Shown one piece after another: positions 45,547 through 56,356 of a stretch of 64,000 bases of DNA. Position 1 is the first letter of the stretch; the number at the start of each line of letters is the position of its first letter. The notes below the pieces were generated by a model. That model made no database searches. It saw nothing but the letters and a program-made list of their open reading frames with translations, and was not told the origin of the DNA. Origin of the DNA: Tiliqua scincoides (Eukaryota; Chordata; Lepidosauria; Squamata; Scincidae). The position numbers were made by a program, and so were the translations under genes. Location: assembly GCF_035046505.1 (NCBI RefSeq), contig NC_089821.1:32412348-32476347 (forward strand), written 5' to 3'.

Positions 45547-45893
45547 CAGTGGCACGGCTAGGGTGTACAGACCACACCAAGTGATGCACACAAGGAGGTG
45601 ACACCATTACTGGCCATAATTTTTAAAATCTTGGTATTTTTTAATAATACCATAATATTATACATATCATTTGATATGTAATTTCATGCGGAAGGCAATG
45701 AAACAAACAGCGTTGAAATATCTCTATTCTATCAAAAGTTATAGCCAAAAAACCAATGGGAGTGAGGCGATGATGCATCAACATGTCCACCTCCCAGGGT
45801 ATTGCCCTACCCACTGCAAGAAAGGAAGTCCATTATGGGAATGATGCACTGGCCTCCCTTACCTGGTGATGCAAACCGTAGTGACACCAACTG
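45547..45893. mobile_element. hAT MITE, CAGTGGC family, inserted in the transposase fossil
   Basis: Starts CAGTGGCACGGCTAGGGTG and ends 'gtgacaccaactg'. Flanks TGTGAGCT (45539-45546) and CATGAGCT (45894-45901) agree at 6 of 8. The left end recalls the fold-back elements at 18193 and 25970. Transposase-like sequence continues on the right side. Confidence 0.7.
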
Positions 45894-46211
45894 CATGAGC
45901 TATACCACTTTCTGAGCTGGCTGAGAGTTTGAAGAGGAAGAGGAGATTCAAAATTATGAGCAGCATGTTTGTTGTGACCATTTGGATGTGTTGCATGAAG
46001 ATAAGTCTGAGCAATTTCATTGGAAATTGCTTCATTGGGAATTCTAGATGGGGTTATGAATCCATGTTCAGATACTAAGGAAAATTGGGGTACTGGAGGA
46101 AGAATTAACTGAGTTACAAAATGACCTTGAACTGAGCCAAAGTTTAAGAAATTGTACCAAGAGTTTTGGTTGCAGAAGGAAATTTCTGATTGTTATTATG
46201 GATAGCTCCTT

Positions 46212-46361
46212 GTCAGAATGCCAGATGCAGGAGAGGGCACCAGGATGCAGGTCTCTTGTTGTCTTGTGTGCTCCCTGGGGCATTTGGTGGGCCGCTGTGA
46301 GATACAGGAAGATGGACTAGATGGGCCTATGGCCTGATCCAGCAGGGCTGTTCTTATGTTT
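46212..46361 (+). mobile_element. CR1 LINE 3' end
   Basis: 'tcagaatgccagatgcagg', 'gtgctccctggggcatttgg', 'gatggactagatgggcctat' and 'cagcagggctgttcttatg' match the CR1 3' end. It lies where the hAT fossil's C terminus would be expected. Confidence 0.8.
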
Positions 46362-46987
46362 CATTTCCAACATCATATCTGGCGGAATGTGGTTTTTGTG
46401 TGGTCTTCCAATTTCTGTCCAAGCCACGAAATTGACTGTAGATTACTAGAAGTGCTGGGGGCGTTAGTGGAAAGAGCTGCACCTGCATTGCTTTGCCAGG
46501 ACAGCCTTGCCATTTGGCCCTTCTTGCAGCTGTTTACCTTCAGCATGGCAGTCCCAAAACAGCTTAGAATACGATGAACATTATGCTGGGGTCAGGGCCC
46601 ATAAGAAGGAATGCAAGGCGCAATTGTGACCCAGGCTCAGGGTTAAAAAGGGGACCCAGGAGCCAAAGAAGGGGGCCTGGAAATTTCTGGGGATCTTGCA
46701 TTTTTCTTCTCTCACGCAGACTTACTGCCCGCACAGGATTCATATGCTCAGCTCTTTAAAAAAAAAACTTGAATAAATCTAGCATGTTTGTTCAATTACT
46801 GTGCCAGAAAAATCCTACACAGATAGATGTGTATGGGTGTATGGATGGCTTCACTGCCATATTGGTCTGGGTTTTTTGCCCAGCTCCATACACATTTAAA
46901 ATATCCTCACATACTTTGGGATATGTGAAAAAATGGCTGTAGTAAATTTCAGAACTAACATATATCTTAGGTTTGTTTGCTCTGTCA
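46362..46987. other. Unassigned; possible remnant of the hAT fossil
   Basis: A frame near 46500-46577 reads FLQLFTFSMAVPKQLRIR, vaguely like the FSxLxxxKxxxRxR end of hAT transposases. This is weak. The rest is not recognised. Confidence 0.3.
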
Positions 46988-47329
46988 CAATGGTTCCCAA
47001 AATTTTTAGCACCAACTTTTTAAAACAAAACTTTATCGGGACACACCTAGCTTTACAAAACTAAAAAGGTTTACCAGCTGCTCAAGTCTCTGTTTTTATC
47101 CTTTTTACTGGGGGGGGGGGGAGACCACCTTCTGGAGCGTCTGTTGAGCTCCACGTTCATAAAATCAGAACCATTCTGTTGGCCTTGCATTCCCTTTCAC
47201 CTGGACTTCGATAAGAGCCAAGGCACGTTTGCCTACACATGAGTAAACGCACATGTGTGATGCAGGGCGCAATCTTATCTAATGCTAATTGGGTAAGAGG
47301 CACTTTTTCAAGTGGGTGCTCCTTTTTTT

Positions 47330-47514
47330 TAGCAGGGGGAGAGTAACTGGCCCACCTCACCCCAGCAGTGTCTGTTCTACTGGCTGTCTGCTGGTGTTCT
47401 TTTTGCATCTTTTTAGATTGTGAGCCCTTTTGGGACAGGGAGTCATTTAGTTATTTGATTTTTCTCTGTAAACCGCTTTGTGAACTTTTAGTTGAAAAGC
47501 GGTATATAAATACT

Positions 47515-47577
<63 letters not shown>
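47330..47577 (+). mobile_element. L2-type 3' UTR with long (AAT)n tail
   Basis: 'gggagagtaactggcccacc', 'attgtgagcccttttgggac', 'gtaaaccgctttgtgaactt' and 'aaaagcggtatataaatact' form the squamate L2-type 3' UTR. It ends in about 20 AAT units (47517-47577). No coding part remains. The poly-Asn and poly-Leu frames here are microsatellite artefacts. Confidence 0.8.
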
Positions 47578-47584
47578 CTTGCAC

Positions 47585-48056
47585 TAGCACAGGCAAGCCA
47601 GAAGGCTTGCACTGTATCCAGTGCGGGATAGGGCTCCACAGTGACTCAGCTGAAGGTAAGGGAAAACTCTTCCCCTTACCCCCAGGTAAGCTACTGCAAC
47701 CTCATGGGTCTCCTCAAACTTGCGCCATCTCCTGAGGTGGCACAAGTCCGAGGCGAGCGGAGTGGCTTGAAGCTGCTCTGCGCTGCTCGGGAACAGGAGT
47801 TGGGATCTAGCATAAGAGCTGGATTCCAGCCCCGCCTCCTGTTCCCCGCTCGCCCATCTCCGGGGCCACCCACCGTCCGCCCTCCCCCCGCCCCGGAGCA
47901 GCTCCCTCCCACCTCCACTGGATGCACCTCTGTGCGCCAGTGCACTTCTATGCGCTGGTGTGGCTTGCTCTAGAAGAGGCGCAAACATGCCTTACGGCAT
48001 GTTTGCGACTCTCCTAGGCAAGTCCCTTGTGCCATTCTAAGTCATCGTTAGGATTG
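47585..48056. mobile_element. GC-rich MITE-like element
   Basis: It shares several interior segments with 566-1053 ('ctgtatccagtgc', 'ctcttccccttacccc', 'gggatctagcataa') and ends 'cgttaggattgtg'. It carries a 'gcaaacatgccttacggcatgtttgc' inverted repeat also present (changed) at 52857-52882. Frames on both strands follow from GC-rich composition. Confidence 0.6.
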
Positions 48057-48417
48057 TGTGGTCAGTTTCAGTTTCCATAGGGCTCAATACATTTTCCTTG
48101 TCAGCGATCAACCAGCCAGTTTTACAACCCACCAAAAATTGGGTCTCGACCCACTGGTGGGTCCCATCCCACAGTTTGGGAGCCACTGCTCTATCATAAC
48201 ATATGTACTTTGAAAAAACCCTCAGCTTAAAAAGTGTTTCCATGATGCACAAGGCATGTCATTAACTGAGCAGATGGATAAAAATGTGTGAATTAGGGCA
48301 CAACTAAAAGCAATGCCAAATGTGTTTGCAACTCAGAATAGCATCAGTGTGTCCTGGTCCTTCTCTTCTTTCCGCAGTATTTAGTTCCTGAAGTGTGTAA
48401 TGTCATCACATCATGCG

Positions 48418-48421
<4 letters not shown>

Positions 48422-48466
<45 letters not shown>
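48422..48466. repeat. (TC)n microsatellite
   Basis: About 22 uninterrupted TC units. Confidence 0.95.
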
Positions 48467-48467
<1 letters not shown>

Positions 48468-48783
48468 ATATAGAGAGGATGCAGAAGCTAAGTGCTGATA
48501 GGACAAGTTAGGGAAACACATGATAGTGTGTGTGTGTGTATTACTGCAAAGATGACTGACAAGTAAGTATTCTAGGACTACTGTTTTAAACAATTCATGC
48601 TGCAAGACATTCTCCTGTTTTATTGCATGAAACTGTTCAAAAGTGTTGCAATTGCTTTTTCCACCATTGTGCAATGGGTTTAAATAGAAATTAATCTTAA
48701 TTCTCTGTCTTTAAAAGCAGACTGAAGGGGACCTCATTGTCTACTTGGCTTGATGCATTTCTTCTGAAACTAGAACTCATTGA

Positions 48784-48960
48784 GGGCCCAATCCTATCCA
48801 ACTTTCCAGCGCTGGTGCAGCTGCAATGTTCCCGAGGAAAGGGAAGTAACACCCCCTTACCTGGACGAAGCCTCCATGGCTGCCCTCTTACCAAAGAATG
48901 CAGCATATGCCTCATTGGCACGGTTGCACCAGCACTGGAAAATTGGACAGGATTGGGCCC
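48784..48960. mobile_element. PIF/Harbinger-like MITE, 177 bp
   Basis: Ends GGGCCCAATCCTATCCAAC and GGACAGGATTGGGCCC are inverted repeats, flanked by TGA (left) and TCA (right). Same family as 28343 and 40669. Confidence 0.75.
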
Positions 48961-48966
48961 TCAGTG

Positions 48967-49845
48967 AATTATGTCCAGTTATTCTAATCATCACTTTGTT
49001 CCAGGCAAAGAAACACACATAATTTAACCATCTGCCTAGATGACTCGTTCTCATAACTACATAATAACCAGACAGCTCTGCTACAGACCTTACAGGTACT
49101 TCAAATTTACCTACTTTAATTACATTTGAGGATATCTTCCTATCATTACTTGAAAACTCTAACTAGCTTTTCTGTCAGGAATTTCTGGTCAGCACCTTTC
49201 TCTTCTAAGAACTGTGTTTTTAAAATCCTTCCAACTACCGATTACAGTGGCTGATAATGGAGATGGTGTCAGGTGTAATGTGAAGTGCCAATTAAATGCA
49301 TCTTTCCACTTTATGGAAACCAGGTTCAATGTCCCAAGTGGCATAAAACCCATCTGAAAGCTCATGAAAGAACAACCTTTTTCTCCCAGCATGTGTTTTC
49401 TTGATTCACAGTGAGATGGTGGCTTAAAGGATTTTCATTAGTTGAGGCTGAGCGATTTGCAAGGATGCACATCTCTTCCTTTGCAATGGCATGTACAGTT
49501 CAGCATGTATGTTTCTCTCAAAAGGATAACCTCAACATTACAGCTGAGTGCAATTAACCAGTCTATACCTGCCTGCTGTAAAATGTATTCCATACGTGTA
49601 TTCCACACGTGTGTTCCGCACGTCTTCTCCCACCCAGTGCTTTATTTACAGAAATGCAGAATGGGTTAAGTAGTCTCATTTTGTAGGAGTTACCTGATGA
49701 CAGAAATGCAGCAAGCAAGCAAGCATCCATATTACTCACAGACTGGGGGGGGGGGGAGAGGTTAATTGTCACATCAAAGCGTTGACTAATAAAATAAAGG
49801 CAGCTTAAGCATCTTTAATTTTCGTTGTGAGTATGAGATGCCTAT
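48967..49845. other. No gene; unique-looking block at 49150-49440
   Basis: The 49150-49440 part is free of repeats and microsatellites and includes 'gtgccaattaaatgcatc'. It could be conserved non-coding DNA, but this cannot be judged without alignment. A G13 run is at 49745. Confidence 0.3.
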
Positions 49846-49984
49846 GCCGGATGCAAGGGAGGGCATGAGGATGCAGGTCTCTCGTGAGCTCGCTTGAGGC
49901 ATCTGGTGGGCTGTTGTGAGATACAGGAAGCTGGACTAGATGGGCCTTTGGTCTGATCCAGTGGGGCTCTTCTTATATTCTTAT
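49846..49984 (+). mobile_element. CR1 LINE 3' end
   Basis: 'ccggatgcaagggagggcat', 'gaggcatctggtgggctgtt', 'aagctggactagatgggcct' and the tail 'cttcttatattcttatg' match the CR1 3' end. Confidence 0.8.
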
Positions 49985-50581
49985 GCCAATATTATGCCAA
50001 TAAATAATATTATTCAGGGAACTAATTTCGAGGGAATATCTTTCCTTCTTTTCTACTCCCTCAACTCCAGAACGCATTTTAGGAGACAAAAAGGAGGCAA
50101 GAGAGAAAAAAATCCTCTCCAATTCTACACTTCTGAGAACTTGGCTTTGAGAAGCAGAGGCAAGTTTGGTCTTGCCCTGTTGCTGGGTCAGGCAGTACTG
50201 GGGGGGGGGGGTGGACAGAGAATGAAAAATGTAAACTATGATGGAGAATAGGAAAGGCAATAGGGGAAAAAAATTGCACTCTTCCTTGTTCTGTGCATGC
50301 CACAGCTGTTGAGCCTTTAATGATGAAAGGCTGAACTTCAAGTTTTCTGCTGTCCAACACCCACAACAGACTGTACATACTTATGGCTCAGTCTCATTGC
50401 TGGCAAGCCTTCTACCACCATCTCTCCTCTAAAGGACAGCATGACATTTCTTTGTAGTTCGTATTTGTGCACAGTACATAGATATCTTTTATTCCCCCTT
50501 AGTAGACTAGCAGGACCTTCCATTCTTCCGGGGGGGGGGGGGGCTCTTTCAAGCAGTACAAATGCGGTACAAATATGAACA
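49985..50581. other. No recognised gene; G/C homopolymer runs
   Basis: G11 near 50201 and G14 near 50530. The 122-residue minus-strand frame at 49973-50341 overlaps another minus-strand frame and has no domain. Confidence 0.4.
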
Positions 50582-51060
50582 ACCCAATCCTAACCCTTTC
50601 CCCTGCCAACATTGTACTGGTGGAGGCTGCTTTATGGCTGTTGTAGAACAGCCTCTGCTGATGTGTGCTGCAGGCCTGCCAATGGGGAGGCTATGGTGGC
50701 CTCCTACATGCTGGCCGGCCCACAGATAGCCTCTGGAGCAGGTAAACCCACACAGAGAGTTGGAGGGAGGCAGGGAGGGGATTGAATTGGGTGGGGAAGG
50801 ACAGAACGAGGCATGAAGGAGAGCCTGGATCAGGGACAGGAAGGATCAGGCCCAGGAGGGGTTGAGATTGGCGGTGGAGATTGGCAAACTGAATCCTGAG
50901 CCCCTTCCTGGGCCTGAGCCACCTTCGTGGAAAGATGAGAGTGATTGAGCTGCTGGGGCTTGCCCCAGGGCAAGGGGACAAATGTCCCTTTACCTTAAGG
51001 AGACCACTAGCAGCTGAAAATCCTCTGCAGGATGCAGCAGAAGCCTTGCCAGTGTCACTG
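50582..51060. mobile_element. MITE-like element, CCCAATCCTAACCC end
   Basis: It starts AACCCAATCCTAACCCTTTC, the end type of the 61911-62100 element, and has an internal 'cctttaccttaaggagacc' segment like that family's centre. The right end is unclear and may be replaced by the CR1 insertion. Confidence 0.45.
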
Positions 51061-51082
51061 CCATGTAGCACATGTAGCTTTA

Positions 51083-51232
51083 GGCTACCTGGTTCAAGGG
51101 AGGGCACCAGGATGAGATCTCTTGTTATCTGGTGTGCTCCCTGGGGCATTTGGTGGGCCGCTGTGAGATACAGGAAGCTGGACTAGATGGGCCTATGGCC
51201 TGATCCAGTGCGGCTGTTCTTATGTTCTTATG
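51083..51232 (+). mobile_element. CR1 LINE 3' end
   Basis: 'gggagggcaccaggatgaga', 'gtgctccctggggcatttgg', 'gctggactagatgggcctat' and the octamer tail 'gttcttatgttcttatg' match the CR1 3' end; it is close to the apparent consensus. Confidence 0.85.
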
Positions 51233-52397
51233 GTTTCTTTTTGTTATTACGGGTCCAAGACTTTTCCAGTTGTCACCACCCTCCCCTTGCTTTGTTTTGC
51301 CCCCTTTCCACCCCTGTTCTGTCCAGCCTTGTCGTCCCCTCCCCCTTTGGGAAGGAGCCCAAAAGAAAACTTTGCACCCCCTGATAAAATGCCTCTTGGA
51401 GGCCCTGGGGAGGGAAGCAGAGGCATGTATTGAATGCTGGCTGCTAATACATTGAGCACAGTGATTTATTTGGTCAGTGGGTCGTAGCACGGAGACCCCA
51501 GCTTCACTTAATTCTTGGGAAACATCCTTGCCAGAAACCAGGGTTGGGAAATACATCCTAGCAAAAACTGTTTTCTGCTAGGGGAACCCCATTTCCCTGG
51601 TTAAAACCATAGGCACAGAACATGGGGAAGAACTCCCCATGAAAGATGGAGTGGGGAATCATATGATTTGGGCACGCCAATTAGTTTCCTGCCTTCAGAG
51701 GTGCAAAGTTTCAGAGGAAAGCTCCCGCGCTGTTCGCTGCAAGAGCTCTTGGGATTCCTACGGAATCAGGAAGGTTGACGGGCAGTGCAGGAAAAGGGAC
51801 TAGCATAGCTTCCAGTAGGGCGAAAGCCCTGGGTCGCAGAGAGCGTTCTTCTCTTTTGCTTCCTTGCCGCTTGTCAGGGGCTCCCTAGCAGAAAATGTGC
51901 TGTGCCTGCCACAACTGAGGAAAGATGTGCACAGCTGTGAACAGGTCAGTGCTATCGTTAGGAAAAACAGGCAGCTGCATGGGGCGCAGACCTCAGGGGG
52001 CACAGGACTGGCCTTTGAGGGGCACCGTTTTATACAGATTGGTTCTTTGACCAATGTAAAAAAATGCAACCGCCATAAACGCAACTGCAAAAATGCAATA
52101 AAAATCATTTTTTCTTATTTTAAGAATGTGGAAAATAAATAAATAAATAAATAAATAAATAAGATCAGTGCCACAACATACATAAAACCTGCAGTGTGTG
52201 TGAATTCACTAGAGAAGTCAGTGATGTTAGGAATTATTAATGGAACAAGAAGAAGGGGCAGGCAGAGAATGCGCTGGCTTGATACCATTTCAAAACAGAT
52301 ACAAAGATGAATGTCCAACAATTGAAAGGAGCCCTGTTTGACAGAGTAGCATGGAGAGCTCTCACCTATAAAGTCAGCAAGAGTCGGACATGATGGG
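51233..52397. other. No recognised gene; (AAAT)n at 52132-52162
   Basis: An AAAT microsatellite of about seven units lies at 52132-52162. The 51945-52060 part ('ggcagctgcatggggcgcag') may be a worn MITE. No exon is seen. Confidence 0.4.
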
Positions 52398-52932
52398 CAG
52401 CCCAATCCTGAACTGCCCAGGCTCAGCGGCACTGAGGAAGGCTGCCGCCAGATCCTGCGCACCCCGGGCTACCGCGGGAGGTGCCTTGGGAGAAGGGGAT
52501 TTTCATCCCCTTCCCCAGGGTAAGGTAAGCAGCCCCGCAGTGGGTAAGGCACTCAGTAGGGTGTGGAGCCCTCCACGAGTGCCTTGGATCCTGCGGAGCG
52601 GAGCTCCATAGACCCGCCTCCCTCCCTCCCCCAGGCACGCCTCCAGCCCACCCCCTTTCCCGCATCACGCCTCTGCGTCACACCTCCCCCCATCCTCTCT
52701 CTGCCCCCCGCCGGCCTCCCCTCTTCTCGGAATGCCTCCTCCCCGCCCCCACTTACCGTGCCGCGGCAGCTGCAGAGGCTGGGCTCCTGCCCCACGCTAG
52801 CCCAGCACCAGCTGGCACTGGGTTAGCATGGGCAGGAGCCCAGCGGTGAGGCTTGCGAACATGCCTTACAGCACGTTTGCGACAGTGCTTGGTGGCACAT
52901 TGCCATGCCGCCGAGCACAGGATTGGGGTCTG
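52398..52932. mobile_element. GC-rich MITE, 535 bp
   Basis: The left end GCAGCCCAATCCTGAACTGC and right end GCACAGGATTGGGGTCTG are inverted. The interior is very GC-rich and includes 'gctgggctcctgcccacgct' paired with 'gcatgggcaggagcccagc' and a 'gcgaacatgccttacagcac' stretch. Frames on both strands are compositional. Confidence 0.6.
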
Positions 52933-52968
52933 ACTGGATAAAACACACACACACAAAACATAAAGGCG

Positions 52969-53834
52969 GGCCTCTTTATCTGCAGATCAGGTATATGTGG
53001 ATTCAGTTATGAGCCATTAGATATTTGATTTTCTCTGTAAACCGCTTCGTGAACTTTTTGTTGAAAAGCGGTATATAAATACTGTTGTTGTTGTTGTTCA
53101 GTTATCCGTGGATCGGGGGGGGGGGCTGTGTCCCCTGCGCTGATTCTGGGTTCTCCCTGGAGGATAGACCCTTGCTGTAGTTGTTTCCTGCCCTATTCCT
53201 TCTCCTTTAGAGGCTTGGGAAGAACCCAGAAGTGACTGCCTTGTGTCATTTGCAGTACAAGGAAGTCACTTCTGGGTTCTCCCCGGAGGAAGGTGCTTGC
53301 TTCAGTTGCTTTTGCCCCAATTCCTTCTCCTGTGGAGGATCCCCTTCAAGGGGATACTCCACAGCAGTAGGGAGTGCAAAGCCACCAGCACTTCCTCCTC
53401 CAGGGAGAACTCAGAAGTGACTGCCTTGTGCCACTTAAAGTGCTAGGCAGTCACTTCTGGATTCTCCCCGGAGGAGGGGTGCTTGCTACAGTGGCTTTGT
53501 TCCTTCTCCATAGGAAAAGGAATGGGGGTGCGAAGCCACCAGTGCCTCCTCTATAACCAGGGTGGAGCCTGAGGGGCAGTCATGTGGCTCTCTTTGGCAT
53601 AGCGGCTAGGGTAGTTGGTCCTCAGTCTCTGCCCCGGTTATGCCTCTGGTCCCCTGCCTGCAGTACATAGGCTTGTTGGCAGTATGTCGCTCTTTGGTTC
53701 AGCAAGGATTTTGCTTTGTTTAAGGAAGAAACACAAAAACTAAGGTAATGGAATGGATGTGGGGGAGCATGTGGGAGGGGCTGCTTCAGTATTAGAGTAG
53801 TGTCCACCCATATCCATGGTTTCTGTATCTGCAG

Positions 53835-53883
<49 letters not shown>
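52969..53883. mobile_element. Tigger-like composite with internal palindromes
   Basis: The left part 'gggcctctttatctgcagat' and 'attcagttatccgtggat' recall Tigger-type termini; the right part 'tccacccatatccatggttt' is its worn counterpart. Between them (53130-53560) is a cluster of inverted copies of 'agaagtgactgccttgtgcc' and 'ccttctcc...ggag' words. A (GT)n tract (53834-53883) ends it. Exact termini are not certain. Confidence 0.5.
53011..53096 (+). mobile_element. 86-bp L2-tail insertion with 9-bp target duplication
   Basis: Only the extreme L2-type 3' end is present ('gtaaaccgcttcgtgaactt', 'aaaagcggtatataaatact') followed by (GTT)n. Perfect flanking TTCAGTTAT (53002-53010, 53097-53105) marks it as a clean, strongly 5'-truncated retroposition into the Tigger-like element. 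Confidence 0.85.
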
Positions 53884-53885
<2 letters not shown>

Positions 53886-55704
53886 GTAGTTAGCCTTGCA
53901 TACAGCAGATACAGCCTGGCACCAGCCCTGGGTGTGCCTCAATGATGCCTGGAGGCTGGACAAATGGCAGATCTGCTCTTCCCAGGAGTCTGACTCGGGG
54001 GTTGGGCACCCCCACAAGCCTTTGAAATGTTCTTTCTAATTTTAAATTTGACAAAGTGATGGGTCATTTCATGGCAAATCTTCTTCAGCTCAGCTCCAGA
54101 GGGTCTGGGAAGGTGACTCAGATGTCCAGCTGCATCTTTCTTTGGGGCATCAGATGGTGCAGATGGTGGGCTTCCAGGTAGGCTTGAGATTTCATCACCT
54201 GCCCAAGACGAAGTGCTGCTTAAAGAGCAGAGTGAGTCTAAGGATGTTTTTGACATATGAAATTGGTATCTGGTGGACGCAAAGATGTACCCAGGTATTA
54301 GAACCCCAACTCACCGATAAGCAGAAATGAAGCAAAACCGAGCATTACAGGGAGGGTTCTTCTAGGTACATACGCACTCCCAATGGGGCTCATTCCTCCA
54401 GATATGGGAAGTGATGTCAGGGCTGATATAGCTACAGAAGGGACCAAAACGTGGCAGGCATCATACTTCTCTGATGTCATATCCCCCACACCTACAAGGA
54501 CAGCTGTGGTTCTAAAGTTGATGCTATGGGGTAGTGGCTCTCTGTGAGTGCAGTGAAAGGGGACACTGGATACCACTTACTCCCCTCTTGCAGCCTTCTC
54601 CTTCTTCCTGCAACATATTTTGCAGAACATGTTGCTGTAGGTTATGATGGAGTAGATCAAGAATTCTGCAGAGATGAAGGACCATGTGAACTGATGTGAG
54701 GAAGCAAAGAAACTGGAGGACCTTTCACTCCCCATGAGGTCTCTGACTAAGAGAGGCTGCTCACTAGTCCATATCTCTTTCGTTGTTGAGTGCCTGGTTG
54801 TGGGGCCACAAGCCCGTCACACAAATGGGCAAAGAATCAAACATAGAGGAAGCAGGATATCGAGTCTTCATTTCTTTTGAATTCATATATTATCTTTCAG
54901 TTTCAGACCGCCAATTTCATAAATGCCAGTTGTTTACTCCAAACAGAATACCTTTTACTCCTACTTTTGTCAGGAGTACAACAGTTAACCTGTTGCTTCT
55001 TTTTTCTCTGTTTGATGCTCTGCAAGGCATCAGGCGCTTTTGTGCGCAGTCCAAAAAACCAAACAGATACAAGCAGTCACAAAAACAGCAGCTACTCAAG
55101 TGTTGTTGCTCCTTGGTTTGGCATCCTATTACTCACACCACCATAAAATAGCTGCTATCTCACCATATCGACAGATATACTTCAGGCTGCCACACACATT
55201 CTGCTGCTGCTTGATTCTTAGGGGATTCCCCAGATTTAGGGGCTACTTTTCATTTGGGGAAGGTTTTATCAGGAAGGTATTATCTTCCTTCCATGTAGGC
55301 TCTCTAACTTTGGGTGGCACTGGTGTGAGTGACCTTTCCCCTGTTCACTCCCAGTTAAAAGGGTGTAGCAGGGAGATAGGTCATTGTTAGTCATTGACTG
55401 CTAGGTGCTGCACCGGCCAGGCCGTTCTCCATTCACTTACATGTGCAAACAGTCCTAGGGTCTGAACCCGAGGAGCTCTGGCAACCCTCCTTCATGATCC
55501 TCAGGTCTTGGCCAAAAAGCTAGTTCTTACATTCAGAAGAGAACACTAGTGCATAGGTTCGGTTCCTTTTCCTTGGGTAAGGTATTGACAGACCCTAGGG
55601 AGACCCCTAACACAGACCAGGGCTCATCTTTACTCCCCACACTGAAGCTTTTCCCTTACCCAAGAGCGGTAAACCAACCCGAAACCCCAGAATATGGTGC
55701 AGAG
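53884..55704. other. No recognised gene or repeat
   Basis: Single-copy-looking. Frames at 53939-54256, 54783-55151 and 55040-55390 lack domains and overlap in several frames. Confidence 0.35.
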
Positions 55705-55914
55705 CAGCCCTTTTCAACCCTTTTGATCTCATGGCACACTGACAAGGCACTAAAATTGTCAAGGCACACTACCAGTTTTTTGACAATTGTCAAGGCACAC
55801 CAGATTGCCAGTATCACATCCCCATTGGCCCTATTAGTATATGACTCCCGCAACACACCTGCAGACCAGTGGTGGCACACCAGTGTGCCACTGCACACTG
55901 GCTGAAAATCGATG
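55705..55914. mobile_element. hAT MITE, 210 bp
   Basis: Same family as 28555-28764, opposite orientation: starts CAGCCCTTTTCAACCCTTTT and ends GGCTGAAAATCGATG. Flanks GTGCAGAG (55697-55704) and GTCTAGAG (55915-55922) agree at 6 of 8. The right flank was then re-used as target by the next hAT. Confidence 0.8.
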
Positions 55915-55922
55915 GTCTAGAG

Positions 55923-56356
55923 CAGGGGTGCCCAAACCCCGGCCCTGGGGCCACTTGCAGCCTTCAAGGACTCCCGGCCCTCAGGGAGCCCCCAGTCTCC
56001 AATGAGCCTCTGGCCCTCCAGAGATTTGCTGGAGCCTGTGCTGGCCTGATGCAACTGCTCTCAGCATGACAACTGTTCGACCTCTGGCATGAGCTGTGGA
56101 ACGAGAGCTCCCTCCACTGCTTGCTGTGCAGCAGCAGCAGCAAAGGAAAGGCTGGCCTTGTTTTGCGCAAGGTCTTTCATAGGCCTCGAGCTATTGCAAG
56201 ACCTTCATTCATTCATATGTTCCATCTCGAATATATTCATTTATGTCAATTTATTCAAATTTGAAATGTAAATTAATTCTTTTTTTCCCCCCAGGCCCCC
56301 TACCCAGTGTCAGAAAGATGATGTGGACCTCCTGCCAAAAACTTTGGACATCCCTG
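55923..56356. mobile_element. 460-bp-family hAT MITE with perfect target duplication
   Basis: Starts CAGGGGTGCCCAAACCCCGG and ends CTTTGGACATCCCTG. Duplication GTCTAGAG is perfect (55915-55922, 56357-56364). It lies immediately next to the right end of the older MITE at 55705-55914. Confidence 0.93.

Larger units (their letters stand above)
44195..46200 (+). pseudogene. hAT (Buster/ZBED-like) transposase fossil
   Basis: Scattered translated blocks match the hAT transposase of the Buster/ZBED5/FAM200 type: VQRCIDEMAENVEKTLHSLL then LTEFAL.LDES (about 44415-44515), KGESTFCVIKQFFKVKN (about 44620), CATDGAP (44697), KKAVPNVFTIYRAIHCQHL (44755), KAHALNNRLFQELCDLEN (44880) with the following HIEVH, EVNLIKAKSVISVYIK (about 45466), and near the C terminus KFKKLYQEFWLQKEI (46140). 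Stops and frameshifts separate the blocks (for example a stop at 44500 within the LDES block). Two hAT MITEs split it (45032-45356, 45547-45893) and a CR1 end follows at 46212. The N-terminal zinc finger and the final dimerisation segment were not seen. Confidence 0.8.
46988..48188. mobile_element. hAT element, 1.2 kb, enlarged by nested insertions
   Basis: Ends CAATGGTTCCCAAAATTTTT and CACAGTTTGGGAGCCACTG are inverted repeats. Flanks CTCTGTCA (46980-46987) and CTCTATCA (48189-48196) agree at 7 of 8. The outer parts match 41567-41767. An L2 3' end (47330-47577) and a GC-rich element (47585-48056) sit inside, so the original element was about 450-500 bp. Confidence 0.8.

Noticed and set aside
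47451-47639. Frame with a leucine run resembling a membrane segment
   Set aside because: Artefact of the (AAT)n microsatellite read in reverse.
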